NCBI GenBank assembly: GCA_016214695.1
Contig: JACRNY010000001.1
Span: 744,001 to 808,000, forward strand
Origin: Nitrosomonadales bacterium
GTDB taxonomy: Bacteria > Pseudomonadota > Gammaproteobacteria > Burkholderiales > Gallionellaceae
Length of the DNA: 64,000 nucleotides
Direction: 5' to 3'
The position numbers and the translations under genes are program-made. Positions 63,058-64,000 of this stretch are shown piece by piece; the stretch's first letter is position 1; every line of letters begins with the position of its first letter. The notes beneath the pieces were generated by a model. That model searched no databases. It was given only the letters and a program-made list of their open reading frames with translations, and was not told where the DNA came from.

Positions 63058-63638
63058 TCGCCCGCTCCCAATCCGGCAAAGCCCATGAAGGTCAGCGACA
63101 ACAGGCCCGCCAGGATCAGCGACAACGCCGTGCCCTGCACCAGCGTCGGCACATTGGAGAGTTGCAGGCGCTCACGCAGCGAGGCCATCAACACCAGCGC
63201 GAGCGTGAAGCCGGCACCGCCGCCGAGCGCGAACACCAGCGATTGCGAAAGGCTGTACTCGCGCGCGGTCTGGAACAGCGCCACCGCCAGCACCGCACAG
63301 TTGGTGGTGATCAGGGGCAGGAAGATGCCGAGCGCGCGGAACAGCGCGGGGCTGTATTTCTTCATCACCATCTCGACCAGTTGCACCGACGAGGCGATCA
63401 CCACGATGTAGGAGATCAGCCGCAGGAACTCGAGCTGAAAGTAGTTCAGCAACAGGTTCAGCGCGTAAGCGCATACCGATGCAACCAGCATCACAAAAGT
63501 GGTCGCCACGCCCATCGGGACAGCGGTGCCCAGCCGGCTCGATACACCGAGGAAGGGGCACAGCCCGAGGAACATTGCCAGCACGAAGTTGTTGGTCAGC
63601 AGCGTGCCGATGAATATCTGGCTCAATGATTCATTCAT
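63054..63638 (-). CDS. rnfA: Electron transport complex subunit RnfA/RsxA
   Basis: 194 residues, six membrane helices, with LLTNNFVLAMFLGLCPFLGV and IFLPLITTNCAVLAVALF, the paired cysteine-bearing repeats that ligate an intramembrane iron site in Rnf and Nqr. RnfA rather than NqrE by the NNFVL and ITTNCAVL pattern. Part of the Rnf complex, which links ferredoxin and NADH oxidation to ion transport. Its start overlaps the rnfE end. Confidence 0.92.
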   Translation of the reverse strand: MNESLSQIFIGTLLTNNFVLAMFLGLCPFLGVSSRLGTAVPMGVATTFVMLVASVCAYALNLLLNYFQLEFLRLISYIVVIASSVQLVEMVMKKYSPALFRALGIFLPLITTNCAVLAVALFQTAREYSLSQSLVFALGGGAGFTLALVLMASLRERLQLSNVPTLVQGTALSLILAGLLSLTFMGFAGLGAGE

Positions 63639-64000
63639 GCCTGCACCTTTCCTTCCTTGCGGCTGCGCAGCAGCGCGAACAGCAACAGCCAGCCGCCCAG
63701 CACGAAGAATCCGCCCGGCGGCAACACCATCACCACCCAGGGTTGGAAGTTATCGCCGAACAGCGTGATGCCGAACAGCTTGCCCGCGCCCAGGATCTCG
63801 CGCGTGGCGCCCAGTGCGAACAGGCCGATGGCGAAGCCGACACCCATGCCCAGCGCGTTCACCACGGCCTTGAGCGGCGGGTTCTTCGACGCGTGCGCTT
63901 CGGCGCGGCCGAGGATGATGCAGTTCACCACAATCAGCTGGATGAACGCGCCCAGCGCCTCGTACAGCGCCAGACTGGCCGCCTGGATCAGGTAGTCGAC
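63635..64000 (-). CDS. rnfE: Electron transport complex subunit RnfE/RsxE (partial, runs off the window)
   Basis: The visible C-terminal part, about 121 residues, begins VDYLIQAASLALYEALGAFI and continues QLIVVNCIILGRAEAHASKN, the RnfE/NqrD hallmark, then GFFVLGGWLLLFALLRSRKE. The frame stays open to the last base, so the N-terminus lies beyond the window. It overlaps rnfA by four bases, in the order expected for rnfGEA. RnfE is the partner of RnfA in the membrane core. Confidence 0.9.
   Translation of the reverse strand, partial: VDYLIQAASLALYEALGAFIQLIVVNCIILGRAEAHASKNPPLKAVVNALGMGVGFAIGLFALGATREILGAGKLFGITLFGDNFQPWVVMVLPPGGFFVLGGWLLLFALLRSRKEGKVQA

Overview
The window joins two unlike halves. 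From about 26.5 kb to the right end lies a conserved chromosomal backbone typical of a freshwater betaproteobacterium. The marks are the rpsU-yqeY-dnaG-rpoD block, the rplM-rpsI-argC run, coq7, a NapC/NirT tetraheme cytochrome, ornithine-lipid genes and an rnf operon. The combination suggests the Nitrosomonadales, perhaps a Gallionella/Sideroxydans-like bacterium. That placement is inference from gene content; no ribosomal RNA is present. From 1 to about 25.95 kb lies an accessory island, visibly more AT-rich than the backbone and dense in defence, toxin-antitoxin-like, orphan and recombinase genes.

Island, left part (1-12.5 kb, all minus strand): a compact, probably co-transcribed cluster of a DUF499 AAA ATPase, a short PglZ-core protein, an unrecognised 307-residue protein, a DUF1156 adenine-type DNA methylase, an unrecognised 166-residue protein and a SNF2-type helicase. 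The recognised parts are those of type III BREX (BrxC, PglZ, PglXI, BrxHII). BrxF and BrxA are not visible, and two unknown proteins sit at other positions in the cluster. Downstream are a histone H1-like Ala/Lys/Pro repeat protein and an apparently 5'-truncated ThiF-like gene.

Island, middle (12.5-19.6 kb): an HD-domain gene with a coupled partner; a small membrane protein and a DUF4145 protein separated by an integron attC-like hairpin; a long two-repeat XRE regulator coupled to a HicA-like toxin and preceded by a 47-bp near-perfect palindrome; and a membrane-anchored DUF2384-like protein flanked by oppositely oriented clusters of a 22-bp repeat.

Island, right part (19.7-25.9 kb): three tightly overlapping genes that look like a Gamma-Mobile-Trio (gmtY, gmtZ, gmtX), followed by a P-loop kinase and preceded by a divergent HTH-HNH protein with two 21-bp operator-like dyads between them. 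The island abuts a tRNA-Ile2(CAU)-type gene that is split in its anticodon loop by a 255-nt group I intron. A second, 3'-truncated copy of the same kind of tRNA lies beside rpoD.

Backbone (26.5-64 kb): rpoD, dnaG, yqeY, rpsU; a tetraheme cytochrome; tyrS; an M23 peptidase and anmK; erpA, bactofilin, a coiled-coil membrane protein, argC, rpsI and rplM; a four-gene operon joined by ATGA overlaps (alpha/beta hydrolase, glycerophosphodiesterase, GlpD-like, FGGY kinase) that could recycle glycerophospholipids; an EAL-CBS-GGDEF protein followed by a 38-residue ORF and olsA/olsB-like genes; dgkA; an unusual pyruvate-kinase-like protein; a glycosyltransferase with a PAP2 phosphatase; a chemoreceptor; a phospholipase-C-like protein; a DUF218 protein; OsmC; coq7; two porins; ppsA; and the rnfA/rnfE end of an Rnf operon running off the right edge. 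Several intergenic hairpin repeats are scattered through this half.
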